A stretch of 31,411 bases of DNA. Origin: a virus. The notes under the pieces were generated by a model. It was not told the origin of the DNA. It saw only the letters and a program-made list of their open reading frames with translations, and searched no databases. Shown piece by piece: positions 5,967-12,997 of the stretch. Within the stretch, counting starts at the first letter, position 1; each line of letters opens with the position of its first letter. Location of the stretch: IMG/VR virus record IMGVR_UViG_3300042922_000357, positions 1 through 31,411 of that record. One strand, 5' to 3'. A program made the position numbers and the translations under genes.

Positions 5967-6126
5967 GGTTGCTGCATATCTAGGAGTTTCAAGAAACACC
6001 ATCTATCGATGGTGTAAATCAGGGGATATCGAAAGCATCAAAGTGCGTAAAACTCTGCGTATCCAGAAATCAACTTTGATTGACTGGATCGCTGAGCAAG
6101 AGAGGGCGAGTTGCAATTCGGTGTAG
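5908..6126 (+). CDS. xis: Excisionase-type helix-turn-helix protein
   Basis: A 72-residue MerR-like winged HTH of the excisionase/HTH_17 type: LLKPDEVAAYLGVSRNTIYR, then WCKSGDIESIKVRKTLRIQK, ending in DWI. Such proteins bend att DNA and direct the integrase toward excision, or act as small regulators. A run GGGGGGGG-TG lies right before the ATG at 5908; M12 is an alternative start that keeps the whole domain. Placed on the early transcript beside cro and opposite int, it fits the role of directionality factor. Involvement with this integrase is inferred. Confidence 0.75.
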   Translation: MLSRKSLSVSQMPELLKPDEVAAYLGVSRNTIYRWCKSGDIESIKVRKTLRIQKSTLIDWIAEQERASCNSV

Positions 6127-6186
6127 CCACTCTATCAGCCATAATAACCACATCATAGGGTTTTATACCTGGAAGGGAGCAGAGGT

Positions 6187-6462
6187 ATGAGCAAGAAGCC
6201 AGACAACGCTGCTATCCATGAATCACAACGCCGTATAATTGCCGGCAGCTGGGGCGGCCAGCAGCACCTGAAGCAGAGTAATGATGTCTACAGCATGCAG
6301 GTGACGATGCAATCCTGCCTGGATGCAGGGGCGCCGCCAGATCTGCTGCGGCAACTCATTGCAATGTACCGTCGGCATTATGCAGGGGACAAGCAGATGC
6401 AGGTCATTATCAACGATGTAGAGTTTCGGTACATCACATCGCTGGAAGGGGAGACACCATGA
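6187..6462 (+). CDS. Hypothetical early protein, 91 aa
   Basis: Unrecognised. A polar N-terminus (MSKKPDNAAIHESQRRIIAG) leads to a helical central segment (LRQLIAMYRRHYAGDKQM) and a short beta-like end. GGGAG lies about 8 nt before the ATG. The stop overlaps the antirepressor start as ATGA, so the two are translationally coupled. The 60 bp between the excisionase and this gene show no clear promoter. Confidence 0.65.
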   Translation: MSKKPDNAAIHESQRRIIAGSWGGQQHLKQSNDVYSMQVTMQSCLDAGAPPDLLRQLIAMYRRHYAGDKQMQVIINDVEFRYITSLEGETP

Positions 6463-7238
6463 ATAACCGACCGACTATCTTCAATCACCCTGAGTTTGGG
6501 GAGATTCGCACGATCGATATCGCCGGAAAGACTCACTTTGTTGGCAACGACGTTGCGAAGTCCCTTGAGTACGCCCGGCCTTACGAAGCGGTATCAGCTC
6601 ATTGCAAGGGGGCGGTAAGTTACCGTGTCCTTACAACAGGCGGAGAACAGGATGCAAAAATTGTTCCGGAGGGCGATGTATACCGGCTGATCGTCAAAGC
6701 TGCAGACCAATCCCGCAGCCTGGCAGTCAAGGCGAAGGCAGAACGGTTCGAGCGCTGGATATTCGACGAGGTGCTTCCGTCCATCCGGAAGACAGGCATG
6801 TATGCTGCTGACGAGCTACTGGATAACCCTGACCTGCTCATTGAGGCAGTAACCAAGCTGAAGGAGGAACGGGCAGCTCGCCGGGTGCTGGAAGTGAAGG
6901 TGGAACAGGACAAGCCCAAGGTGCTGTATGCCGAATCGGTGGAAGTTTCTTCGACTACCATCCTGATCGGCGAGCTGGCGAAACTGCTGAAACAGAATGG
7001 AATGGATATTGGTCAGAACAGACTGTTCAAAATTCTCCGGCAGCGCGGGTTTATGGGGTCGAAGGGCGATTATTATAACATTCCTACTCAGCGGGCCATG
7101 GACCTGGAGCTCTTCGAGATCCGCACCCGAACCATAATCAATCCGGACGGAAGCAGCCGCATTACCCGGACAACCAAAGTCACCGGCAAAGGTCAAATCT
7201 ACTTTATCAATAAGTTCAAGGGAGAGGGATGGGCATGA
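6459..7238 (+). CDS. Phage antirepressor, BRO-N plus C-terminal KilAC-like domain
   Basis: A 259-residue regulator. Residues about 5-115 form a BRO-N/Bro family domain (FNHPEFGEIRTIDIAGKTHF, VGNDVAKSLEYARP, ending RWIFDEVLPSIRKTGMY). A charged linker (140-160) leads to a KilAC/ANT-type C-terminus (ILIGELAKLLKQNGMDIGQN, RLFKILRQRGFM, then TRTTKVTGKGQIYFINKF). Antirepressors of this type inactivate phage repressors or control lytic genes. AAGGGGAG precedes the start, and ATGA couples it to the gene before. With ImmA this gives the phage two possible ways out of lysogeny. Domain assignment is firm; the target is unknown. Confidence 0.9.
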   Translation: MNNRPTIFNHPEFGEIRTIDIAGKTHFVGNDVAKSLEYARPYEAVSAHCKGAVSYRVLTTGGEQDAKIVPEGDVYRLIVKAADQSRSLAVKAKAERFERWIFDEVLPSIRKTGMYAADELLDNPDLLIEAVTKLKEERAARRVLEVKVEQDKPKVLYAESVEVSSTTILIGELAKLLKQNGMDIGQNRLFKILRQRGFMGSKGDYYNIPTQRAMDLELFEIRTRTIINPDGSSRITRTTKVTGKGQIYFINKFKGEGWA

Positions 7239-7414
7239 AAGACGCCAAGGAATGCCGTTATCAAATGCGTTATTGGCTGGAGGCCAGCAAAGATGCGAGA
7301 TTGCGGGGTGATCAAACGAATGAGCAACATGCCATTCAGATGTTCAGGCAGCACCGAGACGATTTGCTTACCATCTGGAGCAGCCCGGCCGAGTTCGCCG
7401 CCCAGTGTGGATAA
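7229..7414 (+). CDS. Hypothetical protein, 61 aa
   Basis: Small helical protein (MKDAKECRYQMRYWLEASKD core) resembling the many short early-region proteins of phages; no function recognised. It overlaps the antirepressor end by 10 bp. AAGGGAGAGGG serves either ATG 7229 or ATG 7235, the latter with better spacing. The following 100 bp (7415-7515) are non-coding apart from a ribosome site. Confidence 0.6.
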   Translation: MGMKDAKECRYQMRYWLEASKDARLRGDQTNEQHAIQMFRQHRDDLLTIWSSPAEFAAQCG

Positions 7415-7515
7415 CCTGTGGACAAACGAAAAACAGCCCAACGGGTTAGGAGCCGCGGACTGTAGCTTGAAAAAATAGATTACGGCCAGTTTATCAGGGA
7501 TCGGAGGAAAAAGCA

Positions 7516-7683
7516 ATGAAAACAGCAGATAAGGAGAAATTTGTCATCGTGGGTACCTGCGCGGATCAGTATTGCCGCCGGGTTATCCTGTCCGGACAGC
7601 CGGCCGTGCGCTATGGAAGTGCGCTTTGCTGCAATTATTCGTGTCTTAATCATCTCATGTTCGGCGGGGGGCGCCGTGGTTAG
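7516..7683 (+). CDS. Small Cys-rich protein, 55 aa
   Basis: The ATG at 7516 has GGAGG with 8-nt spacing. The protein (MKTADKEKFVIVGTCADQYC ... YGSALCCNYSCLNHL) has five Cys, in CADQYC and LCCNYSC, suggesting a single metal-binding knuckle. The stop at 7681 overlaps the GTG of the HNH gene (7676), so the two are coupled. No family recognised. Confidence 0.6.
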   Translation: MKTADKEKFVIVGTCADQYCRRVILSGQPAVRYGSALCCNYSCLNHLMFGGGRRG

Positions 7684-8062
7684 CTTTGGGTTTCATCCTG
7701 CACCGAAACCGAAGCATAAGCGTAACAAGCCCACAGCCAAACAGCGGGGAGCTATCAGCAAGGAAGTGTATGCGGCAGCGCTGGAGAGATCCGGGGGCCG
7801 CTGCGAACAATGCGGAAGCACGGAGGGTCTGCAATGCGCCCACCTGCTGCGTCGCTGGCAGATCGAGGGAGAAACCACCGTCAATGACGTTGCTATGCTC
7901 TGCGGTCCCAGCGTCAACAGCGGTACATGTCACCATTACGTGGATTACACTGCCGGCGGGAAGCAGTGGGCAATCAACAAACGTGAGGAATTCTATTCCC
8001 GAGCTTTCCCGGAACTTCCGGGAAATTCCCATAACAACAAGGAAGGCGCTGCCGATGGCTGA
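7676..8062 (+). CDS. HNH endonuclease-like protein
   Basis: A 128-residue protein with a zinc-stabilised HNH fold: CEQC, then LQCAHLLRR (first His), a central Asn in TVNDVAMLC, and SGTCHHYVD (last His). I chose GTG 7676, after GGCGGGGGGC and inside the overlap with the preceding gene; the upstream ATG at 7541 overlaps that gene in another frame. In early phage regions such proteins act in recombination (NinG-like) or as homing nucleases. The phage terminase-linked HNH proteins lie elsewhere, so a packaging role is less likely. Its 3' end contains the palindromic origin-like repeat at 8005-8025. Confidence 0.8.
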   Translation: MVSFGFHPAPKPKHKRNKPTAKQRGAISKEVYAAALERSGGRCEQCGSTEGLQCAHLLRRWQIEGETTVNDVAMLCGPSVNSGTCHHYVDYTAGGKQWAINKREEFYSRAFPELPGNSHNNKEGAADG

Positions 8063-8513
8063 AAAAAGAATGCTCTCAAAAGTAATTTCAATATCGGAGA
8101 AGGTCAACGAGCTGCCTGATATATTCGATATGCTGCTATACACCTGGATGATTCCCCATGCAGACGATTTCGGGCGCCTGGCGGGTTCCCCGGGCAAGAT
8201 CAAGGCTTTAGTTGTACCGATGCTGGACAAGTCCATTAAGGATATACGCGATTCCCTGCAGGTTCTGGACCATCAAGGGCTGATTCTGTGGTATGAAGTT
8301 TCCGGCGAAAAAGTCGTCCAGATTCAGCAGTTTGAAAAGCATCAGCAGGGATTACACAAGCGGACACGCTCTAAATTCCCCGACTTTCCGGGAAATTCCG
8401 GGAATGTCCAAGAATTTCCCTCTGAACTGAAGGGAACTGAACTGAACAGAACTGAAGAGAACGGAACAGAAGAGAAGGGAACAGAACAAGAACAGAAAGG
8501 AACTGAAGGCAGC
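8005..8513. other. Candidate replication origin with TTCCGGGAA repeats and purine-rich tract
   Basis: TTCCGGGAA occurs at 8016-8024, 8386-8394 and 8396-8404. Its inverse TTCCCGGAA at 8006-8014 forms a dyad with one spacer base. TTCCGGGAAATTCC is identical at 8016-8029 and 8386-8399. From about 8424 to 8513 the top strand is almost purely purine plus C, built from repeats of GAACTGAA and GAACAGAA. Iterons followed by a strand-biased tract inside an initiator-type gene is the layout of lambda ori. The repeats also encode the GTE-rich linker of the DnaD-like protein, so they could be protein-driven. Confidence 0.45.
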
Positions 8514-8999
8514 ATGCCGGCTTCGCCTGATGCAGCAGAGGATGAATACCTTTATGGTGGTGGTCCTCTTCCATCGATTCTCGATGCTTTCAAGATGTTT
8601 GAAGCCGAGGGATTTGGGCTGATCAGTCCCAGTAACAAGGAAAGTCTGGAGGAAATGATAGCTACGTACAGCGAGCGCTGGGTATGTGAGGCTATAAAAA
8701 AATCATCCTTTGCGGGTAAGCGGAATTTAGGCTATGTGCAGGGCATCCTCAAGCGCTGGAAGGCCGATGGGATTGACGAGCCTTGGACAAAGGACAAGCC
8801 GCCCGAGCAAACAAGCAGCAGGGGGCCCCGCGGTGGATACAGTGGCAAGCCGCACATTGAGATCGTTAAGCCGACGACGGACGGTCCCACTCCGGAGGAT
8901 ATCGCCCTGCAGCAGAAGCTGCTCGCGGAGCTCAAGGCCAAAAAGGAAGAGAAGCTTCTCCAAGAAGAACGGGATAGAGGGGAGGGGCCAAACCATTGA
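8055..8999 (+). CDS. DnaD-like phage replication protein
   Basis: Primosome/replication-initiation protein, 314 residues from ATG 8055 (AAGGAAGG upstream, and an 8-bp overlap with the HNH gene). The frame is open much further left, but that part overlaps the HNH gene and lacks a start signal. Residues 1-110 form a winged-helix type N-terminal domain (VNELPDIFDMLLYTWMIPHA). A repetitive hydrophilic linker (about 112-155, repeats of GTE) follows. Then comes a DnaB_2/DnaD C-terminal domain (about 175-240: AFKMFEAEGFGLISPSNKES, ending GYVQGILKRWKADGID). The Lys/Glu-rich tail is predicted helical. DnaD-like proteins recruit the host helicase; no phage helicase or loader is seen in the window. Confidence 0.88.
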   Translation: MAEKRMLSKVISISEKVNELPDIFDMLLYTWMIPHADDFGRLAGSPGKIKALVVPMLDKSIKDIRDSLQVLDHQGLILWYEVSGEKVVQIQQFEKHQQGLHKRTRSKFPDFPGNSGNVQEFPSELKGTELNRTEENGTEEKGTEQEQKGTEGSMPASPDAAEDEYLYGGGPLPSILDAFKMFEAEGFGLISPSNKESLEEMIATYSERWVCEAIKKSSFAGKRNLGYVQGILKRWKADGIDEPWTKDKPPEQTSSRGPRGGYSGKPHIEIVKPTTDGPTPEDIALQQKLLAELKAKKEEKLLQEERDRGEGPNH

Positions 9000-9211
9000 G
9001 AAAAATGTGCTCAGTACCTACCTGCCAGCTCGACGCCACAACCACATGGGCGACTGTCCCGGTGTGCCGGCACTGCTGGGATATCATCATGCATGAGCAG
9101 CTGGAGTATTACGCAGGCAAGATCCCGGAGCATGAACGCTGCCGTTACGTCCGGATCCGGCATCTAACACCGCTCTGGCCGATCCTCAAGCGGGAAATGG
9201 CCTATGGTTGA
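8996..9211 (+). CDS. Small Cys-containing hypothetical protein, 71 aa
   Basis: Start TTG 8996 lies 8 nt after GGAGGGG and overlaps the DnaD-like stop as TTGA. The N-terminus has CSVPTC and CRHC, a likely zinc-binding finger, followed by a basic, aromatic helix region (MHEQLEYYAGKIPEHERCRY). It is common for phage replication modules to carry such short finger proteins; no specific role is known to me. Confidence 0.65.
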   Translation: MRKMCSVPTCQLDATTTWATVPVCRHCWDIIMHEQLEYYAGKIPEHERCRYVRIRHLTPLWPILKREMAYG

Positions 9212-9506
9212 TCAGAACGGATGGTTGTCCCGCTCCGAGGCGGCAGCCTGCAGGAAGCCGGTATACGTCACCGGTGGCCCCGGATGGCGCCCAGCGCGTC
9301 CGGTAGGCTGGATATTCCTTCCCCGCTTCCGCTGTGCAGAGCTTGGCGCTCATGTTGCAGCAGGTGAGCAGCCGGCAGCTTACCTTCATGTTCCGAAGGC
9401 GATCCCGCCGCACAGTTACGCCCCGCTGTATGCCCGTGGCCCTGATCAAATCGACAGAAGCCGACTTACGCCCGGCGAGCTGGCCGAAACGGAGCGGGGA
9501 CCATGA
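9204..9506 (+). CDS. Hypothetical protein, 100 aa
   Basis: Unrecognised, Pro/Arg/Ala-rich. Supported by an 8-bp overlap with the gene before and an ATGA overlap with the gene after, both typical of this operon, but the ribosome site (GGGA) is weak. Contains few motifs beyond WRPARPVGWIFLPRF. Other frames in the same stretch lack operon-type junctions. Confidence 0.5.
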   Translation: MVDQNGWLSRSEAAACRKPVYVTGGPGWRPARPVGWIFLPRFRCAELGAHVAAGEQPAAYLHVPKAIPPHSYAPLYARGPDQIDRSRLTPGELAETERGP

Positions 9507-9649
9507 TTCTGGTGTGTCTGGAGTGTACGGCGGATATGCAGGAGATCGAGCAGAACGTATTCCGCTGCCCCTGCTGCGGCTGGGAAGCGGAGCAATTAAC
9601 TATACCTGAAAGGATTGAAGAACATGAAACACTCAAACGCGGGACTTAA
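9503..9649 (+). CDS. Zinc-ribbon protein, 48 aa
   Basis: Starts ATG 9503 within the ATGA junction. The sequence MILVCLECTADMQ ... VFRCPCCGWEAEQ has paired knuckles CLEC and CPCC, a rubredoxin-like or zinc-ribbon fold spanning nearly the whole protein. It overlaps the start of the next gene by 26 bp. No function assigned; such ribbons may bind nucleic acid or protein partners. Confidence 0.6.
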   Translation: MILVCLECTADMQEIEQNVFRCPCCGWEAEQLTIPERIEEHETLKRGT

Positions 9650-10166
9650 TATTAAAGGCTTGTGCAGCCAAATTAGGGATTCCAAGAAAATCATGCTCTG
9701 GTCTTTCGAAAATGGACAATATGCAATTTCTAATCGCCATTGGGTAATCCGGTTCACTGAAATCCCTGAAGAGGTACTGAAAACACTGTTCATGATATTC
9801 GGCCAGCTGCCGGAAGATGGAACGTGCCTGAAGTTCTATTTTGATAAAGTCCTTTCAGATCCGAAAGTTCCGGACTTTCAAACCATCTATAAAGGTGCCG
9901 AGCGGGGAACGCCGGGAATCAAGACTCCCATCATCAAGGAAAGCGGCGATTTGCTGCTGCGGGTCTTCAAAAACGCAGAAACGCTCTATTTTGTATCAGA
10001 GCGCAATCTGAAGACCATTAATCATAACGATTACGAAGGTGAAATTCTGACATCCGGCCCGCAGTCGCCAATCTTGTACAAGGATTTAGATTATATCGTA
10101 TTGCCCGTTCGTGTTCTTCAGGTTGTAGAAGAAGCAGCGCTGATCAATCAAGTCATATACGGATAA
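9624..10166 (+). CDS. Hypothetical protein, 180 aa
   Basis: No family recognised. Start ATG 9624 is preferred over TTG 9615, as AAAGGA lies 9 nt upstream. The protein mixes strands and helices (MLWSFENGQYAISNRHWVIR, TLYFVSERNLKTINHNDYEG, LDYIVLPVRVLQVVEEAALI). It ends in a hydrophobic C-terminal stretch that is not long enough for a sure membrane helix. Followed after 12 bp by the next gene. Confidence 0.7.
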   Translation: MKHSNAGLNIKGLCSQIRDSKKIMLWSFENGQYAISNRHWVIRFTEIPEEVLKTLFMIFGQLPEDGTCLKFYFDKVLSDPKVPDFQTIYKGAERGTPGIKTPIIKESGDLLLRVFKNAETLYFVSERNLKTINHNDYEGEILTSGPQSPILYKDLDYIVLPVRVLQVVEEAALINQVIYG

Positions 10167-10178
10167 GGAGCTGATTTT

Positions 10179-10388
10179 GTGGGTCAGATAAACATCCCTC
10201 CAGATGTACAGCGAGCCTGGAACACTGTAGCGGCATTTTTGAACCGGCAGCCGGAGCTATCATTCAGCATTAACCCCTGGTACCGCTCCGGTGAGCCTGA
10301 TGAACGCAATCAATACACGATTGAGACCAATGACGGCAGCGGCCGGCTGGTCATAACTGCATCCGAAGAATGGAGGTGGAAGAAGTGA
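10179..10388 (+). CDS. Hypothetical protein, 69 aa
   Basis: GTG start (10179) 8 nt after AAGGAG. Small soluble protein with a helical first half (PDVQRAWNTVAAFLNRQPEL) and a beta-type second half (YTIETNDGSGRLVITASEEW). The stop overlaps the next start as GTGA. No family recognised. Confidence 0.65.
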   Translation: MGQINIPPDVQRAWNTVAAFLNRQPELSFSINPWYRSGEPDERNQYTIETNDGSGRLVITASEEWRWKK

Positions 10389-10954
10389 AAGATACGAAAA
10401 TACTAATCCCTGAAATACCGAAGGAATGGACCCAGCGCACACGCGCAGGTCATACGAATATTTGGAATGAGCCATTTCACCAGAACGGTTTGCCAGTAGT
10501 CCGCCTTTCACCGCCGATGGAGGGGCTATACGCTGAAAGATTTGAAGATGGATGGTATTGGGTTTGTGGATGTCACAAATGCCTGGGTATCGATAAACCT
10601 TACTCTTATGTTGTTTGCTATGAGCACGACAGATGCGTGACCTGCGGCACACATCGGACTGATCTGAAGGATACTCCTTGGGGTGGACCGAACGGATTTC
10701 AATGCAAGCCCTGTGCAGAGCGGGAACATGAGGAGAACAAACAACAGGCTCTCGAAGAAGCTCGGGAACGGGGACATTCTGAAAGCGACTGCTGGTACAC
10801 GGCAGATGTTCTGTGCCCAGTGTGCGGATCGGAATGTTCTGATGATGGTATGCACGAAAGCAGGCAACACGAAGTTACCTGTGATGTCTGTGACACCGAA
10901 TTCATTGTAGAAGTTGAGTATGAGGCGAGGTATACATCCAGGCTGAGAGAGTAA
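10385..10954 (+). CDS. Multi-zinc-ribbon hypothetical protein
   Basis: GTG 10385 is chosen because GGAGGTG lies 6 nt upstream and the GTGA overlap fits; the ATG at 10370 is part of that ribosome site. The 189-residue protein carries successive metal knuckles: CGCHKC, CVTC, CKPC, then CPVCGSEC and CDVC near the C-terminus. The last module (LCPVCG ... TCDVCDTEFIVEVEYEARY) closely resembles the N-terminal ribbon of the gene at 11800 (CPYCG ... CDNCGMEFEVEVEFDPSY), so the two share a domain and flank the PP-loop gene. A nucleic-acid-binding or regulatory role is likely but unproven. Confidence 0.72.
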   Translation: MKDTKILIPEIPKEWTQRTRAGHTNIWNEPFHQNGLPVVRLSPPMEGLYAERFEDGWYWVCGCHKCLGIDKPYSYVVCYEHDRCVTCGTHRTDLKDTPWGGPNGFQCKPCAEREHEENKQQALEEARERGHSESDCWYTADVLCPVCGSECSDDGMHESRQHEVTCDVCDTEFIVEVEYEARYTSRLRE

Positions 10955-10998
10955 TGTCTCAGTAGACGCATACGGCGTATCAAGGGGAGGTCATGATT

Positions 10999-11763
10999 AT
11001 GAATCTACCAGAAGAGATTGCTGGTTTAGTAGAATCTGGAGCAATATTCTACTGCTCTCATTCAGGTGGTAAGGATTCGCAAGCAATGTATGCCTTGCTC
11101 CAGGGTTTCATTCCAGATGAACAATTGGTCGTGGTTCATGCGGATTTGGGTGAAGTTGAATGGACTGGGATTCAAAACCATATCGTTACCCATACCCGTC
11201 ATCCTGTGAATGTTGTCAGAGCAATTAAGCTGAACGGTGAGGTGAAGACGCTGCTTGGCATGGTCGAGGATCGGGGGAAATGGCCTTCATCATCATGCAG
11301 ACAGTGTACCAGTGACCTAAAACGCGGTCCGATATTTAAGTTTATCCGAAATGACCTTAAACAGCGCGGTGCTTCCATCGCGGTGAACTGCATGGGGATT
11401 CGGGCAGAAGAGTCTTCAGCCAGAGCTAAGAAACAGCCGTTTCAATATAACGTTTCTGAGAGTTGCCGGAGCCGTGACGTATACAACTGGATGCCGATTT
11501 TTGATTTAACTACTGAGCAGGTCTTTCAGGTGATTAGAGATGCTGGGCAGGAACCGTTCTGGGCATACGCTGACGGCAATGAACGTCTGAGCTGTGTGTT
11601 CTGCATCATGGGTTCAGTCAATGACCTCCGGCATGGGGCCGTCTGCAACCCAGACTTATACCGCAGTTACGTTGAGCTTGAGAAACAGATTGGACACACC
11701 ATGTTCATGAAGGGGAAGCAGCCGATCAGCCTGGAGGATCATGTAGGAATCAAGATCGATTAA
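10999..11763 (+). CDS. PAPS reductase-like PP-loop ATP pyrophosphatase
   Basis: Adenine-nucleotide alpha-hydrolase family protein. The PP-loop SGGKDS lies near residue 23, after the hydrophobic strand AIFYCSH, and VVVHADLGEVEW follows as the second strand. Later Cys pairs SCRQC and LSCVFCIMG, with GIRAEESSAR between them, match phage and DndC-like members rather than true sulfate-assimilation enzymes. ATG 10999 has GGGGAGG 8 nt upstream; ATG 10993 is only 2 nt away. In phages these proteins are thought to act in nucleic-acid modification or sulfur transfer; the substrate here is unknown. Zinc-ribbon genes sit on both sides. A 38-bp gap upstream and a 36-bp gap downstream separate it a little from the overlapping genes. 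Confidence 0.85.
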   Translation: MNLPEEIAGLVESGAIFYCSHSGGKDSQAMYALLQGFIPDEQLVVVHADLGEVEWTGIQNHIVTHTRHPVNVVRAIKLNGEVKTLLGMVEDRGKWPSSSCRQCTSDLKRGPIFKFIRNDLKQRGASIAVNCMGIRAEESSARAKKQPFQYNVSESCRSRDVYNWMPIFDLTTEQVFQVIRDAGQEPFWAYADGNERLSCVFCIMGSVNDLRHGAVCNPDLYRSYVELEKQIGHTMFMKGKQPISLEDHVGIKID

Positions 11764-11799
11764 TGCGCATTCCGACGATGTGGCGAAGGAGAGAATGCA

Positions 11800-12135
11800 A
11801 TGAATGATAATGTTGAATGCCCTTATTGTGGCTATGACAACGATATGTCAGATGGAACAACTGATTTGCCCAGTGATAACAAATTTGACCATGAATGCGA
11901 TAACTGCGGGATGGAGTTCGAAGTAGAAGTTGAATTTGATCCGAGTTATAGCGCCAGTAAGATTGTATATGTAAATTGCGAGAAGTGTGGCGAAGAAACT
12001 CGAGATCCTGCAAGTAAAGGAAGCATATTTCCTTGGCCGCAATTCATTGATCAAAGTATATTATGCAGATCTTGCTTTAGGAAAGCTCATCAAGAAGAAT
12101 ATGCAAATCGTAATAATGAGGAGGCACAGGCATGA
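11800..12135 (+). CDS. Zinc-ribbon protein, 111 aa
   Basis: Four CxxC knuckles (CPYC, CDNC, CEKC, CRSC) make two zinc ribbons. The first ribbon ends CGMEFEVEVEFDPSYSA and is similar to the last module of the protein at 10385. AAGGAGA precedes the ATG by about 8 nt, and the stop overlaps the ASCH gene as ATGA. This small protein type is common in phage early operons; its role is not established. Confidence 0.75.
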   Translation: MNDNVECPYCGYDNDMSDGTTDLPSDNKFDHECDNCGMEFEVEVEFDPSYSASKIVYVNCEKCGEETRDPASKGSIFPWPQFIDQSILCRSCFRKAHQEEYANRNNEEAQA

Positions 12136-12602
12136 AAGCCATAACTATCATGCAGCCCTGGGCGATGCTGATCGCTCTGGGCGAGAAACAGTTTGAAACC
12201 CGCAGCCGGTCTATCAAGCACCGCGGCGAGCTGGCTATTCACGCCGGCAAGCGATTAGATAAGGAAGCCTGTGAGATACCGGAGATTAAAGCAGCGCTGT
12301 CCCGACATGGTTACACAGCCGACAACCTACCTACCGGCGCGGTGGTGGCGATAGCTTATCTGCTGGAATGCTGGAAGTGGGATGTGAAAGACGGGGTATT
12401 GCTCCGGAATACTCCAATTATCGAATATGAGGCAATCGGAGCAATTCAAAATAACCTGAGCATCAGTGATAAAGAGAAGGCGTTCGGTTGGTTTGGGCAT
12501 GGCCGGCATGCATGGCAGCTTGATAATGTCCGGATGTTGTCAGAGCCGATCCCGGCCAAGGGGCAGCTGAGCTTGTGGAACTGGGAAGGGGTACTACCAT
12601 GA
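12132..12602 (+). CDS. ASCH-domain protein
   Basis: A 156-residue protein of the ASCH (ASC-1 homology) superfamily, a PUA-like RNA/nucleotide-binding fold. The family signature is at the N-terminus: MKAITIMQPWAMLIALGEKQ followed by ETRSRSIKHRGELAIHAGK. The middle GAVVAIAYLLECWK and the C-terminal LSLWNWEG complete the barrel. ASCH proteins are proposed to bind RNA or act on modified nucleosides; some bacterial members are nucleases or amidohydrolases. It starts and ends in ATGA overlaps, so it belongs to the same operon as the PP-loop and zinc-ribbon genes. Confidence 0.87.
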   Translation: MKAITIMQPWAMLIALGEKQFETRSRSIKHRGELAIHAGKRLDKEACEIPEIKAALSRHGYTADNLPTGAVVAIAYLLECWKWDVKDGVLLRNTPIIEYEAIGAIQNNLSISDKEKAFGWFGHGRHAWQLDNVRMLSEPIPAKGQLSLWNWEGVLP

Positions 12603-12997
12603 ATGATGCAGGCAAAGTTTCCTTACCCGTTACAATCGCCCGTCTGCCTGAAGAAGCAATAACGGAGCTTGATGAACGTGTCGTAGAATTATGGCGGGAT
12701 GAAGGCGGGGATTATGAAACAGAAGAGTACATCACTGATGACATGATGAGCACCTTTAACCTGCTTACTATCGGATATGACGCTGCTTGGACTGAAGCGG
12801 GGCGGTTATCTAAGGCGCTATCGGAGGCACAGCAGACCATAGTCCGGCTTGACCGGTTTGCTGGATCTGTTGAATCAATCATGGACAGAGCGCGGGCTGC
12901 ATTGAGTGATGATGACAAATTCGGTTACCAATCCGGGCTTAAAGATATTTTGGCTTATTGTCGGACAGCGTTCGGGGAAGGAGCTAAGGAATCATGA
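12599..12997 (+). CDS. Hypothetical protein, 132 aa
   Basis: Starts at ATG 12599 (AAGGGG 7 nt upstream, ATGA overlap with the ASCH gene); an upstream ATG at 12575 has poorer support. Acidic, mostly helical, with a likely coiled-coil (AWTEAGRLSKALSEAQQTIV). No catalytic motif and no family recognised. Ends in an ATGA overlap with the next gene. Confidence 0.7.
   Translation: MNDAGKVSLPVTIARLPEEAITELDERVVELWRDEGGDYETEEYITDDMMSTFNLLTIGYDAAWTEAGRLSKALSEAQQTIVRLDRFAGSVESIMDRARAALSDDDKFGYQSGLKDILAYCRTAFGEGAKES

Noticed and set aside
7686-8054. 123-codon upstream extension of the DnaD-like protein
   Set aside because: It overlaps the HNH gene in another frame, shows no domain similarity, and ATG 8055 has a good ribosome site.
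8424-8513. Repeats as a CRISPR or satellite array
   Set aside because: The units are short, imperfect and in frame with a protein linker; there are no spacers of regular length.
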